A stretch of 64,000 nucleotides of DNA, from positions 1,178,001-1,242,000 of the forward strand of contig CAVUAT010000014.1 of NCBI GenBank assembly GCA_963739545.1. The letters run 5' to 3'. Positions 27,905 through 39,186 of this stretch are shown in pieces. The notes under the pieces are model-generated. The model saw only the letters and a list, made by a program, of their open reading frames with translations. It did no database searches and was not told the origin of the DNA. How positions within the stretch are numbered: the first letter of the stretch is position 1; each line of letters opens with the position of its first letter. The position numbers and the translations under genes were made by a program. Source of the DNA: CAVUAT01 sp963739545. Its GTDB lineage: Bacteria; Actinomycetota; Thermoleophilia; Solirubrobacterales; 70-9.

Positions 27905-28522
27905 CTAGCTCTTGCGGCTTGACCTTGAGGGCCATCTGAAGCCGCCGCTCTCCGCGTCGCCGTTCGAGCTCGACTCGGGCTCGCCTTCATCCCTCGGCTT
28001 CGAATCGGGCTGCTGTTCCGCCTCGCCCGGCTCCTGCGAGTCCTCGGTGCCCCTGCTGCGCAACGCGAGGCTCTCGGGGGCGAGGGTGGCCAGCGCGCCG
28101 CCGCAGACGGCGAGCAGCAGCGAGCCCACCAGCTCGAACCAGAACCCCGCCGCCGGCTCGGCCTTGGCGTCGATGAACGACTCGCGGGCGTCGTCGAGGG
28201 TCCCGATGTTGTTCGCGTCGGGCAGGTCGACGACCAAGAAGATGAGCAGGGCGACGACGCCGCACGCGGCGACCGCGAAGGCGGCGACCTGAGCGAGCGA
28301 CTCCGTGCGCGCGCCGATTCCGATGACCAGCATGACCAGCGCCGAGACGGCCAGCACCAGCGTCGCGTAGCCGTGCTGGTCTGAGGCGTCGATGGTCGAG
28401 ATCGCTTCGCCCCCGGGCGGAGTGAGCTCGAACATCGTCGTGAACTGCGAGCCGGCGAGCAGCGCGGCGCCCGCGGCACACGCCAGGACCAGCAGGGTCT
28501 CGCTGCGAGGCAGCCGGTTCAT
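27905..28522 (-). CDS. Membrane protein, four predicted helices
   Basis: 205 residues with four hydrophobic segments (near residues 8-25, 50-70, 78-98 and 125-147) and a polar, Glu/Ser-rich C-terminal tail of about 55 residues. Helix 1 is followed by an outside loop (TTMFELTPPGGEAISTIDAS). No catalytic motif was seen and I do not recognise a family. Its start codon overlaps the stop of the upstream minus-strand gene (TGATG), so the two are probably translationally coupled. Confidence 0.65.
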   Translation of the reverse strand: MNRLPRSETLLVLACAAGAALLAGSQFTTMFELTPPGGEAISTIDASDQHGYATLVLAVSALVMLVIGIGARTESLAQVAAFAVAACGVVALLIFLVVDLPDANNIGTLDDARESFIDAKAEPAAGFWFELVGSLLLAVCGGALATLAPESLALRSRGTEDSQEPGEAEQQPDSKPRDEGEPESSSNGDAESGGFRWPSRSSRKS

Positions 28523-28722
28523 CAGGTGCCCGCCCTCAGGCGGCCTCTGCCCGTGGCGGCGTTCGCGGCCTCGATCATGGCCGCGACCAGGGCGGCGGGG
28601 ATGCGAAAGAAGAGCAGCATCAGGATGCCCGAGGCACGCAGGGCGTACACGGCGAGGGGCGAGCCGTGACGGCGTTTCCCGTCGGCTGCTCGTGCCTGTG
28701 TCAGCTTGGTTTCGGTCACCAT
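28522..28722 (-). CDS. Small single-helix membrane protein
   Basis: 66 residues from ATG 28722 (MVTETKLTQARAADGKRRHG); a longer in-frame start at 28866 would run through the fusA leader and its terminator and is less likely. One hydrophobic segment (ALRASGILMLLFFRIPAALVAAMI) lies in the second half. The function is unknown. It is the first gene of a two-gene unit with the four-helix protein and is divergent from fusA. Confidence 0.5.
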   Translation of the reverse strand: MVTETKLTQARAADGKRRHGSPLAVYALRASGILMLLFFRIPAALVAAMIEAANAATGRGRLRAGT

Positions 28723-28736
28723 CCCCTTGCTATCAT
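28706..28736 (+). promoter_or_regulatory. Candidate fusA promoter
   Basis: TTGGTT at 28706-28711 with TGCTAT at 28728-28733 (16-base gap) or TATCAT at 28731-28736 (19-base gap). It would start an mRNA near 28742 with a leader of about 190 bases. The spacing is ambiguous. Confidence 0.4.
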
Positions 28737-28741
28737 CCCGC

Positions 28742-28931
28742 GTCGCTTCAGGCGCCACGTGTGCGTCGTGGAGCAGAGTCACGTTTTGAAGAAGAATGGC
28801 GCGACATAGGCGAAGTTCGGGTAACTGAAACGCGTTGCGTTGCGGGCCCGCAAGGGCCTTTTTCATGCGCTAAAACCGAACTCAGCACCGGCAATCACTC
28901 TCCTACCTAGGAACGGACGCAGAGCCTCCCA
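28742..28931 (+). promoter_or_regulatory. Long fusA leader with intrinsic-terminator-like hairpin
   Basis: About 190 bases without a convincing ORF. A GGCCC-GCAA-GGGCC hairpin (28845-28858) followed by TTTTT (28859-28863) lies 69 bases before the fusA start. The overlapping palindrome TTGCGGG/CCCGCAA (28840-28853) and upstream GCGTTGCGTT repeats could form alternative pairings. I infer attenuation of fusA-tuf. The sequence matches no leader I know. Confidence 0.5.
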
Positions 28932-31046
<2,115 letters not shown>

Positions 31047-31175
31047 GCCGGGACCCGCGCGCCAGGGCTATATTCCCGGGGTTGGTCAAAACCCGAACGA
31101 TTTCCCGGTAGCACCAGCCTCAGCAGCGCACAGACACGCACTTACAAGAGCAACCTAGAACGCAAAAGGAGCGAG
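31047..31175 (+). promoter_or_regulatory. fusA-tuf spacer with possible tuf promoter
   Basis: 129 bases with a -10-like TATATT at 31069-31074 but no clear -35. A purine-rich ribosome site (AAAAGGAGCGAG) ends at 31175. EF-Tu is needed in great excess over EF-G, so an extra promoter here is plausible. Confidence 0.35.
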
Positions 31176-32360
<1,185 letters not shown>

Positions 32361-32373
32361 CAATTGCAGCATC

Positions 32374-32400
32374 GCGGGCCCCCTAGCCGGGGCCCGCTCT
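32374..32400 (+). terminator. Strong hairpin after tuf
   Basis: GCGGGCCCC (32374-32382) pairs with GGGGCCCGC (32389-32397) around a six-base loop. The T-tract is weak (TCTTCG), so termination may be partial. Confidence 0.65.
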
Positions 32401-32458
32401 TCGAGCGGCTCTCGGAGAAGCGTTGGAAGGGCCGCACAACCGATAAAGACATACGACC

Positions 32459-32487
32459 GGGGCGCCGCCTCAACAAGGCAGCGCCCC
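32459..32487 (+). promoter_or_regulatory. Hairpin in the rpsJ (S10 operon) leader
   Basis: GGGGCGC (32459-32465) pairs with GCGCCCC (32481-32487), with an inner stem GCCT/AGGC and loop CAACA. It ends 20 bases before the rpsJ start codon, near the ribosome site. It could be an operator for a ribosomal protein; in E. coli, L4 controls S10 through leader hairpins, but I see no sequence match to that leader. Confidence 0.45.
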
Positions 32488-32507
32488 TGTCGCGCGAGAT
32501 AAGAGAA

Positions 32508-32828
32508 ATGGCCTCACTGACATCAGGAAAAATCCGAATCCGGCTCAAGGCGTACGACCACGACGCCATAGACCGGGCTGCCCAGGAGATCGTCGGTACC
32601 GCTGAGCGGACCGGCGCGACCGTCTCCGGGCCGGTGCCGCTGCCGACCGAGAAGAACGTCTACTGCGTGATCCGCTCGCCCTTCAAGGACAAGGATTCGC
32701 GAGAGCACTTCGAGATCCGCACCCACAAGCGGCTGATCGACATCCACCAACCCACGCCGAAGACCGTCGACGAGCTGCAGCGGATGGAGACCCTACCCGC
32801 CGGCGTCGACGTCGAGATCAGGCTCTAG
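32508..32828 (+). CDS. rpsJ: Ribosomal protein uS10
   Basis: 106 residues from ATG 32508 after AAGAGAA; the core KIRIRLKAYDHDAIDRAAQE and the loop tip THKRLIDIHQPTPKTVDEL are standard. S10 is in the 30S head and also partners NusB and NusG in antitermination. It is the first gene of a run of about 30 genes ending with rplQ, in canonical order. An upstream in-frame start at 32364 would include the leader hairpin and is rejected. Confidence 0.97.
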   Translation: MASLTSGKIRIRLKAYDHDAIDRAAQEIVGTAERTGATVSGPVPLPTEKNVYCVIRSPFKDKDSREHFEIRTHKRLIDIHQPTPKTVDELQRMETLPAGVDVEIRL

Positions 32829-32830
32829 AG

Positions 32831-33544
32831 ATGCCCGCAATCCTCGGAATCAAGCTCGGTATGACCCGCGTCTTCGACGAGGACGGCTCCCAGGTCCCGG
32901 TGACCGTGGTCGAGGCGGCCCCGAACGTCGTGACGGCGATCCGCAAGGGCGACCGTGACGGCTACGACGCCGTCCAGCTCGCGGGCGTCCCGACGGCGGA
33001 GCGCAAGCTTTCGAAGGGCGAGCTCGGCCACCTTAAGAAGGCCGGCGCCAAAACAGCCATGAAGACCCTGGTTGAGTTCCGCGACGCGGAGTTTCCCAAG
33101 GGGACGGGCTCCAAGGAGACCAAGTCCTCGGAAGGCGCTCCGGCCGACCCAGGAAGCGAAGCTGAGGAGTCGGCCGCTGACGGCGACGACCCGAAGCTCG
33201 GGGATACGATCGCGGTCACGGCATTTGAGCCCGGCGACAAGGTGAAGATCGCCGCCGTCTCGATCGGCAAGGGCTTCCAGGGCACCATCAAGCGGCACAA
33301 CTTCGGACGCGGCCCCGTCAGTCACGGCTCGCACAACGTGCGCGCCCCCGGCTCGGCCGGCGCCAGCGCGGACCCCGCGCGGATCTTCAAGGGCATGAAG
33401 ATGCCCGGTCAGATGGGGGCCAAGCGGGCCACCCAGAGGGGCGCCACGATCGTCGAGGTCGACGGTGAGCGCAACCTGCTCCTGATCAAGGGCTCGGTCC
33501 CCGGTGGCAAGAACGCCACGGTGGAGGTGAGGAGCGTTGGCTGA
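32831..33544 (+). CDS. rplC: Ribosomal protein uL3 with internal acidic insertion
   Basis: 237 residues against the usual 205-215. The N-terminal ILGIKLGMTRVFDEDG and the later SIGKGFQGTIKRHNF and GMKMPGQMGAKRATQRG are canonical. Between them, at about residues 94-120, is an insertion of some 25 residues (SKETKSSEGAPADPGSEAEE and onward) carrying the palindromic element. In E. coli L3 the flanking parts (FR and GQSISVELF) are joined by a short loop. L3 reaches towards the peptidyl transferase centre and nucleates 50S assembly, so the insertion must face outward. Confidence 0.97.
   Translation: MPAILGIKLGMTRVFDEDGSQVPVTVVEAAPNVVTAIRKGDRDGYDAVQLAGVPTAERKLSKGELGHLKKAGAKTAMKTLVEFRDAEFPKGTGSKETKSSEGAPADPGSEAEESAADGDDPKLGDTIAVTAFEPGDKVKIAAVSIGKGFQGTIKRHNFGRGPVSHGSHNVRAPGSAGASADPARIFKGMKMPGQMGAKRATQRGATIVEVDGERNLLLIKGSVPGGKNATVEVRSVG
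33110..33177 (+). repeat. In-frame palindromic element, copy in rplC
   Basis: Arms GGCCGAC (33142-33148) and GTCGGCC (33169-33175). The 32 bases upstream of the left arm also match the rpsQ copy without gaps (TCCAAGGAGACC near the start), so these two copies share about 68 bases. It is translated in frame inside the L3 core. Confidence 0.85.
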
Positions 33545-34208
33545 GAAGGCCCCGATCCTCGGCAAGCAGGGCAAGGCCGACCTCCCGAAGGCCTTCTCCG
33601 AGCCCTTCCACGAGTCGCTGGTCCACCAGGCCGCGCGCGCCGACATGGCAGCGCGCCGCCGCGGCACGCATTCATCGCTGACCCGCGGCGAGGTCGCGAT
33701 GACCGGGGCCAAGGCGTGGCGGCAGAAGGGGACCGGCCGCGCCCGGGCCGGCGCGCTCGGTGTTCCGCACCGCTACGGCGGCGGCAACGCTTTCGCCACG
33801 AAGCCGCGCCACTACACGTTCAAGATCAACCGCAAGGAGCGCCGCAAGGCGCTGCGGGCGGCCCTGAGCGTCCACGCCGAGCGCGACTCGGTCGCCGTGA
33901 TCGACGGCTCGAGCTACGACACGCCCTCGACCAAGACGGCCGCCGGCGTGCTGAAGAAGTGGGGCGCGGAGGGCCAGGTCCTCGTCGTGATCAGCGCCGA
34001 CGAGGCCGGCGTCGCCAAGAGCTTCCGCAACATTCCGTCCGTGCGCGTCGCGCAGGCCGACGCCGCCGGCGTCGCCGACGTGATCGGCGCCGCCTCCCTG
34101 GTGGTCTCCCAGGCGGCCCTGGAGATCCTGGAGGCCCGAACTTCCGACTCCAAGAAGAAGGCAGCCCCCGAGAAGCCGAAGCCGAAGAAAGAGAAGGGGG
34201 ACGAGTAA
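33537..34208 (+). CDS. rplD: Ribosomal protein uL4 with basic tail
   Basis: 223 residues from TTG 33537, overlapping rplC by 8 bases. The conserved loop that lines the exit tunnel is present (GEVAMTGAKAWRQKGTGRAR and ALGVPHRYGGGNAF). The C-terminus has a Lys/Pro-rich tail of about 20 residues (SKKKAAPEKPKPKKEKGDE). L4 binds 23S rRNA domain I and in some bacteria represses the S10 operon. Confidence 0.96.
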   Translation: MAEKAPILGKQGKADLPKAFSEPFHESLVHQAARADMAARRRGTHSSLTRGEVAMTGAKAWRQKGTGRARAGALGVPHRYGGGNAFATKPRHYTFKINRKERRKALRAALSVHAERDSVAVIDGSSYDTPSTKTAAGVLKKWGAEGQVLVVISADEAGVAKSFRNIPSVRVAQADAAGVADVIGAASLVVSQAALEILEARTSDSKKKAAPEKPKPKKEKGDE

Positions 34209-34505
34209 ATGGACCCCCGTCAGATCATCATCCGCCCAGTCGTCTCCGAGAAGTCCTACGCACTGATGGCCGACGGCAAGTACACGTTCCGGGTGCACGA
34301 GCGGGCGCACAAGACACAGATCGCGCACGCGGTCGAGCAGATCTTCGACGTCAAGGTTCGCTCCGTGAAGACCTCGAAGGTCAACGCGAAGCCGAAGCGC
34401 CGTGGCCTGCACGCGGGCAAGACGCGCTCCTGGAAGAAGGCGATCGTCCAGCTCGGCCCCGGTCAGCGGATCGAGCTGTTCGAGGGCGCGGCGGTCGAGG
34501 GCTAA
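34209..34505 (+). CDS. rplW: Ribosomal protein uL23
   Basis: 98 residues, normal length, starting MDPRQIIIRPVVSEKSYALM and with the RNA-binding loop RSVKTSKVNAKPKRRG. L23 sits at the exit tunnel and docks trigger factor and SRP. The start codon follows the rplD stop directly. Confidence 0.96.
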   Translation: MDPRQIIIRPVVSEKSYALMADGKYTFRVHERAHKTQIAHAVEQIFDVKVRSVKTSKVNAKPKRRGLHAGKTRSWKKAIVQLGPGQRIELFEGAAVEG

Positions 34506-34513
34506 GGAGAACG

Positions 34514-35350
<837 letters not shown>

Positions 35351-35516
35351 TGGTGGCTACTCCTTCCAACAGTCTGCGCCTCACCCGGCTGCAAGCCTTC
35401 GTCGACCTTCGTCCGCGGTCGCTCACGTGCCAGCCGGCACGCTTCGCTCCCTGCGTTCTCGACCAGCTCGGTTCTAGCTCGGCTGAGTCACAGCCTGCCG
35501 AAAGGAGCAGCCACTA
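35351..35516 (+). other. 166-base spacer between rplB and rpsS
   Basis: No gene was recognised. It contains CACGCTTCGCTCCCTGCG (from about 35438), which on the other strand resembles the GGAGCGAAGCG block of the stop-codon-anchored repeat. A ribosome site (GAAAGGAG) for rpsS lies at its end. This is one of the few gaps of any size in the S10 operon. Confidence 0.5.
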
Positions 35517-35801
35517 ATGGGACGGTCGACCAAGAAGGGCCCGTGGGCTGAGGAGCGGCTGATGAAGCGCGTGACCGCCATGAACGAATCGGGCCAGAAG
35601 CAGATGCTGAAGACCTGGTCGCGCCAGTCCACCGTCTTCCCCGACATGGTCGGGCACACGATCGCCGTTCACGACGGCCGTAAGCACGTGCCCGTCTACA
35701 TCTCGGAGTCGATGGTCGGCCACAAGCTCGGCGAGTTCGCGCCGACGCGCACCTTCCGTGCCCACTCCGGCGCCGGATCCGCGGGGGGGGATGACAAGTA
35801 G
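35517..35801 (+). CDS. rpsS: Ribosomal protein uS19
   Basis: 94 residues starting MGRSTKKGPWAEERLMKRV, with the conserved STVFPDMVGHTIAVHDGRKH and VGHKLGEFAPTRTFRAHSG. S19 forms the head of the 30S subunit with S13. The C-terminus (AGSAGGDDK) is typical in length. Confidence 0.97.
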   Translation: MGRSTKKGPWAEERLMKRVTAMNESGQKQMLKTWSRQSTVFPDMVGHTIAVHDGRKHVPVYISESMVGHKLGEFAPTRTFRAHSGAGSAGGDDK

Positions 35802-35803
35802 GC

Positions 35804-36433
35804 ATGGCTGACGAGCGCAACAAGGACACGGCGAAGAAGCCGGCGGCGAAGAAGCCTGCCGCCAAGAAGCCGGCGGCGGCGAGGAAGCCCGCTGCGAAGA
35901 AGCCAGCCGCGAAGAAGGAGACCGCGACGAAGGGCAGCGGCACCGCCGCCGGCGCCACTTCGAAGACCGCCGACCCGAAGGCCGCCGATGCTTCGAAGTC
36001 GAAGTCGAAGGCGCCGGCCCGCGAGGCCGCCGCGCCGAAGCGCAAGGCCGCCGCGACCAAGGCGAAGGCCCCGAAGGAGCCCGCCACCGCACCGGTGGTC
36101 AACGCCCGCGCCCGCTACGTCCGGATCGCTCCCCGCAAGGCGCGCCTGATCGCCGATCAGGTCCGCGGCCTGACCCTGGCCGACGCCCAGACCCTGCTTC
36201 GCTTCTCGCCGCGAGGCGCCGCCCAGGACATCGCCAAGCTCATCAATTCCGCGGCGGCCAACGCCGAGAACAACCACGACCTGGTTGCCGACGACCTCAT
36301 CGTCAAGAGCATCAACGTCGACGAGGGCCCGACGCTTCGCCGCTACCGCCCGCGCGCGCTCGGGCGCGCCACCCGAATCAACAAGCGAACGTGCCACATC
36401 GCCGTTGCGCTGACACCTGAGGAGCTCGACTAG
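35804..36433 (+). CDS. rplV: Ribosomal protein uL22 with Lys/Ala-rich N-terminal extension
   Basis: 209 residues; the L22 core (about 100-209) starts VVNARARYVRIAPRKARLIA and includes the hairpin that lines the exit tunnel. The first 95 residues are repeats of AKKPAAKK type, like eukaryotic histone H1 or mycobacterial HupB tails. Typical L22 is about 110-115 residues. The extension is probably disordered and could bind nucleic acid. It starts two bases after rpsS. Confidence 0.95.
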   Translation: MADERNKDTAKKPAAKKPAAKKPAAARKPAAKKPAAKKETATKGSGTAAGATSKTADPKAADASKSKSKAPAREAAAPKRKAAATKAKAPKEPATAPVVNARARYVRIAPRKARLIADQVRGLTLADAQTLLRFSPRGAAQDIAKLINSAAANAENNHDLVADDLIVKSINVDEGPTLRRYRPRALGRATRINKRTCHIAVALTPEELD

Positions 36434-36435
36434 AC

Positions 36436-37155
36436 ATGGGACAGAAGATCCATCCCGAAGGCTTCCGCGTCGGCTACATCCACGACTGGAAGAGCAACTG
36501 GTTCAACGAGCGCAACTTCTCCGACTACCTGATGGAGGACATCGCGATCCGCGACCACATCGAGGGCAAGCTCTCGCACGCGGGCCTCTCTGACATCACG
36601 ATCAAGAAGGGCCCGGGCGAGATCGAGGTCGACATCGCCACCGCGCGCCCCGGCATCGTGATCGGCAAGTCCGGCAGCGAGGTCGACGCCCTTCGCCGCG
36701 AGCTCCACAAGATCACGGGCCGTCCGGTCAAGGTCAACATCAAGGAGATCAAGCGCCCCGAGCTCGACGCCAAGCTCGTCGCTCAGTCGATCGCCGAGCA
36801 GCTGCAGAACCGCGTCGCCTTCCGCCGCGCCATGAAGCGCGCCCTGACATCCGCCATGCGCTCCGGCGCCAAGGGCGTGAAGGTCCAAGTCTCAGGCCGC
36901 CTCGGCGGGGCCGAGATGGCACGCACCGAGGGCTACTCCGATGGCCGCGTCCCGCTTCACACGCTTCGCGCAGACATCGACTACGGCTTCATCGAGGCGC
37001 GCACGACGACCGGCCGCATCGGCGTCAAGTGCTGGATCAACAAGGGCGAGATCATGCCCGAGGGCTTCCGTAAGGGCGGCGACGACGAGGACGATGGCGC
37101 CCCGACGGGCGGCGGCCGCGGCGGTCGCGGCGGCGGCAGGGGAGGTCGCGGCTGA
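36436..37155 (+). CDS. rpsC: Ribosomal protein uS3 with RGG-like tail
   Basis: 239 residues. The KH domain (GIVIGKSGSEVDALRRELHK) and the C-terminal S3 domain (TEGYSDGRVPLHTLRADIDY, GVKCWINKGEIMPEG) are complete. The last 25 residues are Gly/Arg repeats (GGGRGGRGGGRGGRG). S3 helps the ribosome helicase at the mRNA entry tunnel, and the RGG-like tail may add RNA contacts (inference). Its stop overlaps the rplP start. Confidence 0.97.
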   Translation: MGQKIHPEGFRVGYIHDWKSNWFNERNFSDYLMEDIAIRDHIEGKLSHAGLSDITIKKGPGEIEVDIATARPGIVIGKSGSEVDALRRELHKITGRPVKVNIKEIKRPELDAKLVAQSIAEQLQNRVAFRRAMKRALTSAMRSGAKGVKVQVSGRLGGAEMARTEGYSDGRVPLHTLRADIDYGFIEARTTTGRIGVKCWINKGEIMPEGFRKGGDDEDDGAPTGGGRGGRGGGRGGRG

Positions 37156-37574
37156 TGTTGATGCCAAAGCGGGTCAAGTACCGCAAGCAGATGCGAGGCA
37201 AGAGGCGCGGCTACGCCAAGGGCGGCAGCAACGTCGACTTCGGCGAGTACGGGCTGAAGGCGATGGAGCGCGGCTGGGTCAGCAACCGCCAGATAGAGGC
37301 TGCCCGCGTGGCGATGACCCGAAAGATCAAACGAGGCGGCAAGGTCTGGATCAACATCTTCCCCGACAAGCCGATCACCGCAAAGCCGGCCGAGACCCGG
37401 ATGGGCTCGGGCAAGGGCAACCCCGAGGGCTGGGTGGCCGTCGTCAAGCCGGGCCGCGTCATGTTCGAGCTCGCGGGCGTGCCCGAGGACCTGGCCAAGG
37501 ACGCGATGCGCCTCGCCGGCCACAAGCTTCCGATCAAGACCAAGTTCGTGAAGCGAGAGGGAGCGGAGCAGTGA
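37155..37574 (+). CDS. rplP: Ribosomal protein uL16
   Basis: 139 residues starting MLMPKRVKYRKQMRGKRRG, full length, with GKGNPEGWVAVVKPGRVMFE. The Arg that is hydroxylated in some bacteria lies in the conserved PITAKPAETRMGSGKG part. It overlaps rpsC by one base (TGATG) and rpmC by four. Confidence 0.97.
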   Translation: MLMPKRVKYRKQMRGKRRGYAKGGSNVDFGEYGLKAMERGWVSNRQIEAARVAMTRKIKRGGKVWINIFPDKPITAKPAETRMGSGKGNPEGWVAVVKPGRVMFELAGVPEDLAKDAMRLAGHKLPIKTKFVKREGAEQ

Positions 37575-37783
37575 AGGCTTCCGATGTTCATAACATGAAG
37601 GACGCGGAGTTGATCGAGGCTTTGAAGCAGGCGAGCGACGAGCAGTTCAGCCTGCGCTTCCAGCACGCCACGGGCGAGCTCGAGAACAGCTCTCGCCTCG
37701 GCGCGGTCCGCCGCGACGTGGCCCGCCTGCTGACCGTCGCGAAGGAACGTGGAATCGATATCGACACGGAGTTGAAGGCGTGA
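37571..37783 (+). CDS. rpmC: Ribosomal protein uL29
   Basis: 70 residues from GTG 37571 (GTGA overlap with the rplP stop): KASDVHNMKDAELIEALKQA, then the helical hairpin ending RRDVARLLTVAKERGID. L29 borders the exit tunnel next to L23. Its stop codon begins a copy of the purine-rich repeat. Confidence 0.95.
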   Translation: MKASDVHNMKDAELIEALKQASDEQFSLRFQHATGELENSSRLGAVRRDVARLLTVAKERGIDIDTELKA

Positions 37784-37811
37784 GCGTGAAGCGAAGCGAA
37801 ACGCGAACAAA
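37781..37811 (+). repeat. Stop-codon-anchored purine-rich repeat, copy 3 (rpmC-rpsQ)
   Basis: It begins on the rpmC TGA: TGAGCGTGAA then GCGAAGCGAAACGCGAACA. It fills the gap to the rpsQ start and replaces a normal ribosome site. It is closest to the copy after nusG but lacks that copy's 13-base internal stretch. Confidence 0.6.
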
Positions 37812-37814
37812 GTG

Positions 37815-38477
37815 ATGATGATGGCCGACGAAGAGAAGAACGAAACAACTGAAGAGACGCCAGAGGCTGAGGCTCCCGCCGAGGAGCAGGCTCCGGAAGC
37901 CGAAGCTCCCCCTGAGGAGGCTCCGGCTTCCGCTGCCGACGATTCGGCGGACGACGCTTCCAAGGAGACCGAGTCCTCCGCAGGCGCACCGGCCGACCCC
38001 GGAGGCGAAGCTGAGGAGTCGGCCGAGGATGGTCTCAACTGGAAGACCCGCCAGCGCCTGGCCAAGTCGCGCGAGTCCGGTGAGGCGGGGCCGCAACTCA
38101 GCCCCGAGGACCGCGCGAAGGCCCGTGCCGAGGCCCGAGTAGCCGCGATCAAGTCCCGCTCCGCCTATCGGCGCAAGCAGCGCGAGAAGCACCGGAGGGG
38201 GGAGGGCACCGCACCCGTCGAGCACGAGTCGGCCGGCCGGAAGGAGCGCCAGGGCCGCGTCGTCTCCGACAAGGCGAACAAGACGATCACCGTGCGCATC
38301 GACGTCGCACGCCGCCATCCCACCTACGAGAAGATCGTCCGCACCTCCAACACCCTGCACGCGCACGACGAATCCAACGAAGCCGGCGAGGGCGACCTGG
38401 TCAAGATCGTCGAGACCCGCCCGCTGTCGAAGACGAAGCGCTGGCGCCTCGTGGAAGTCATGGAGAAAGCCAAGTGA
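37815..38477 (+). CDS. rpsQ: Ribosomal protein uS17 with large acidic N-terminal extension
   Basis: 220 residues; the S17 core is only the last 85 or so (RKERQGRVVSDKANKTITVR, KTKRWRLVEVMEKAK). The first 130 residues are Glu/Ala/Pro-rich and then Arg/Lys-rich, and include the palindromic element. GTG 37812 and ATGs 37815, 37818 and 37821 are all possible starts, with no clear Shine-Dalgarno; I chose the first ATG. S17 binds 16S rRNA helix 11. Usual length is 80-95. Confidence 0.93.
   Translation: MMMADEEKNETTEETPEAEAPAEEQAPEAEAPPEEAPASAADDSADDASKETESSAGAPADPGGEAEESAEDGLNWKTRQRLAKSRESGEAGPQLSPEDRAKARAEARVAAIKSRSAYRRKQREKHRRGEGTAPVEHESAGRKERQGRVVSDKANKTITVRIDVARRHPTYEKIVRTSNTLHAHDESNEAGEGDLVKIVETRPLSKTKRWRLVEVMEKAK
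37959..38026 (+). repeat. In-frame palindromic element, copy in rpsQ
   Basis: Arms GGCCGAC (37991-37997) and GTCGGCC (38018-38024). It aligns without gaps to the rplC copy over about 68 bases. The centre differs from the rplJ copy by one A-to-G change that leaves a possible G-U pair in the inner stem. Confidence 0.85.
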
Positions 38478-38842
38478 TTCAGCAAGAATCAAGGCTGAAG
38501 GTCGCCGACAACTCGGGCGCCCGCGAGATCCTCTGCATCCGCGTCAAGGGCGGCTCACGCCGCCGCTATGCCCGGATCGGCGACACGATCACCGCCACCG
38601 TCAAGCAGGCCACGCCGCACGGCGGCGTGCGCAAGGGCGAGGTCGTCGAGGCCGTCGTCGTGCGCACTCGCAAGCAGCTCAGCCGCAAGGACGGCACGTA
38701 CATCTCGTTCGACGAGAACGCCGCGGTGTTGATCGACCCGCAGGGCGCGCCTCGAGGAACACGCATCTTCGGCCCCGTCGCGCGAGAGCTCCGCGACCGC
38801 AACTTCATGCGCATCGTCTCCCTCGCACCGGAGGTCCTGTAG
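38474..38842 (+). CDS. rplN: Ribosomal protein uL14
   Basis: 122 residues from GTG 38474, overlapping rpsQ by four bases. IQQESRLKVADNSGAREILC and the C-terminal ELRDRNFMRIVSLAPEVL are diagnostic. L14 contacts the 30S subunit and is the target of the silencing factor RsfS. Confidence 0.97.
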   Translation: MIQQESRLKVADNSGAREILCIRVKGGSRRRYARIGDTITATVKQATPHGGVRKGEVVEAVVVRTRKQLSRKDGTYISFDENAAVLIDPQGAPRGTRIFGPVARELRDRNFMRIVSLAPEVL

Positions 38843-38844
38843 CC

Positions 38845-39186
38845 GTGTCGCGCTCGATGAAGATCCACAAGGACGACACGGTGATGATCACCGGCGGCAA
38901 GGACCGCGGCAAGACCGGCAAGGTGGTCCGCACCGAGCCGAAAAAGGGGCGCGTCTACGTGGAGAACCTCAACATCGTGAAGCGCCACACGCGCCCGACG
39001 TCGGTCAAGGAGACCCAGAGGGGCTCCCAGGTCGGCGGCATCGTTGAGAAGGAGGGCCCGGTCCACATCTCCAACGTGATGCTGGTCGACCCCGCTACCA
39101 ACAAGCCGACGCGCGTGCGCATCGAGCGGAGCGCCGACGGGAAGCGCAAGCGGGTCTCAGCCAAGTCCGGCAAGGAGATCGACTGA
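38845..39186 (+). CDS. rplX: Ribosomal protein uL24
   Basis: 113 residues from GTG 38845, with the KOW motif (KDDTVMITGGKDRGKTGKVV) and NIVKRHTRPT. L24 is one of the first proteins to bind 23S rRNA. It overlaps rplE by one base (TGATG). Confidence 0.97.
   Translation: MSRSMKIHKDDTVMITGGKDRGKTGKVVRTEPKKGRVYVENLNIVKRHTRPTSVKETQRGSQVGGIVEKEGPVHISNVMLVDPATNKPTRVRIERSADGKRKRVSAKSGKEID

Noticed and set aside
32364..32507. Upstream extension of rpsJ to 32364
   Set aside because: It would include the tuf terminator and the leader hairpin, and the normal S10 start is at 32508 with a ribosome site.
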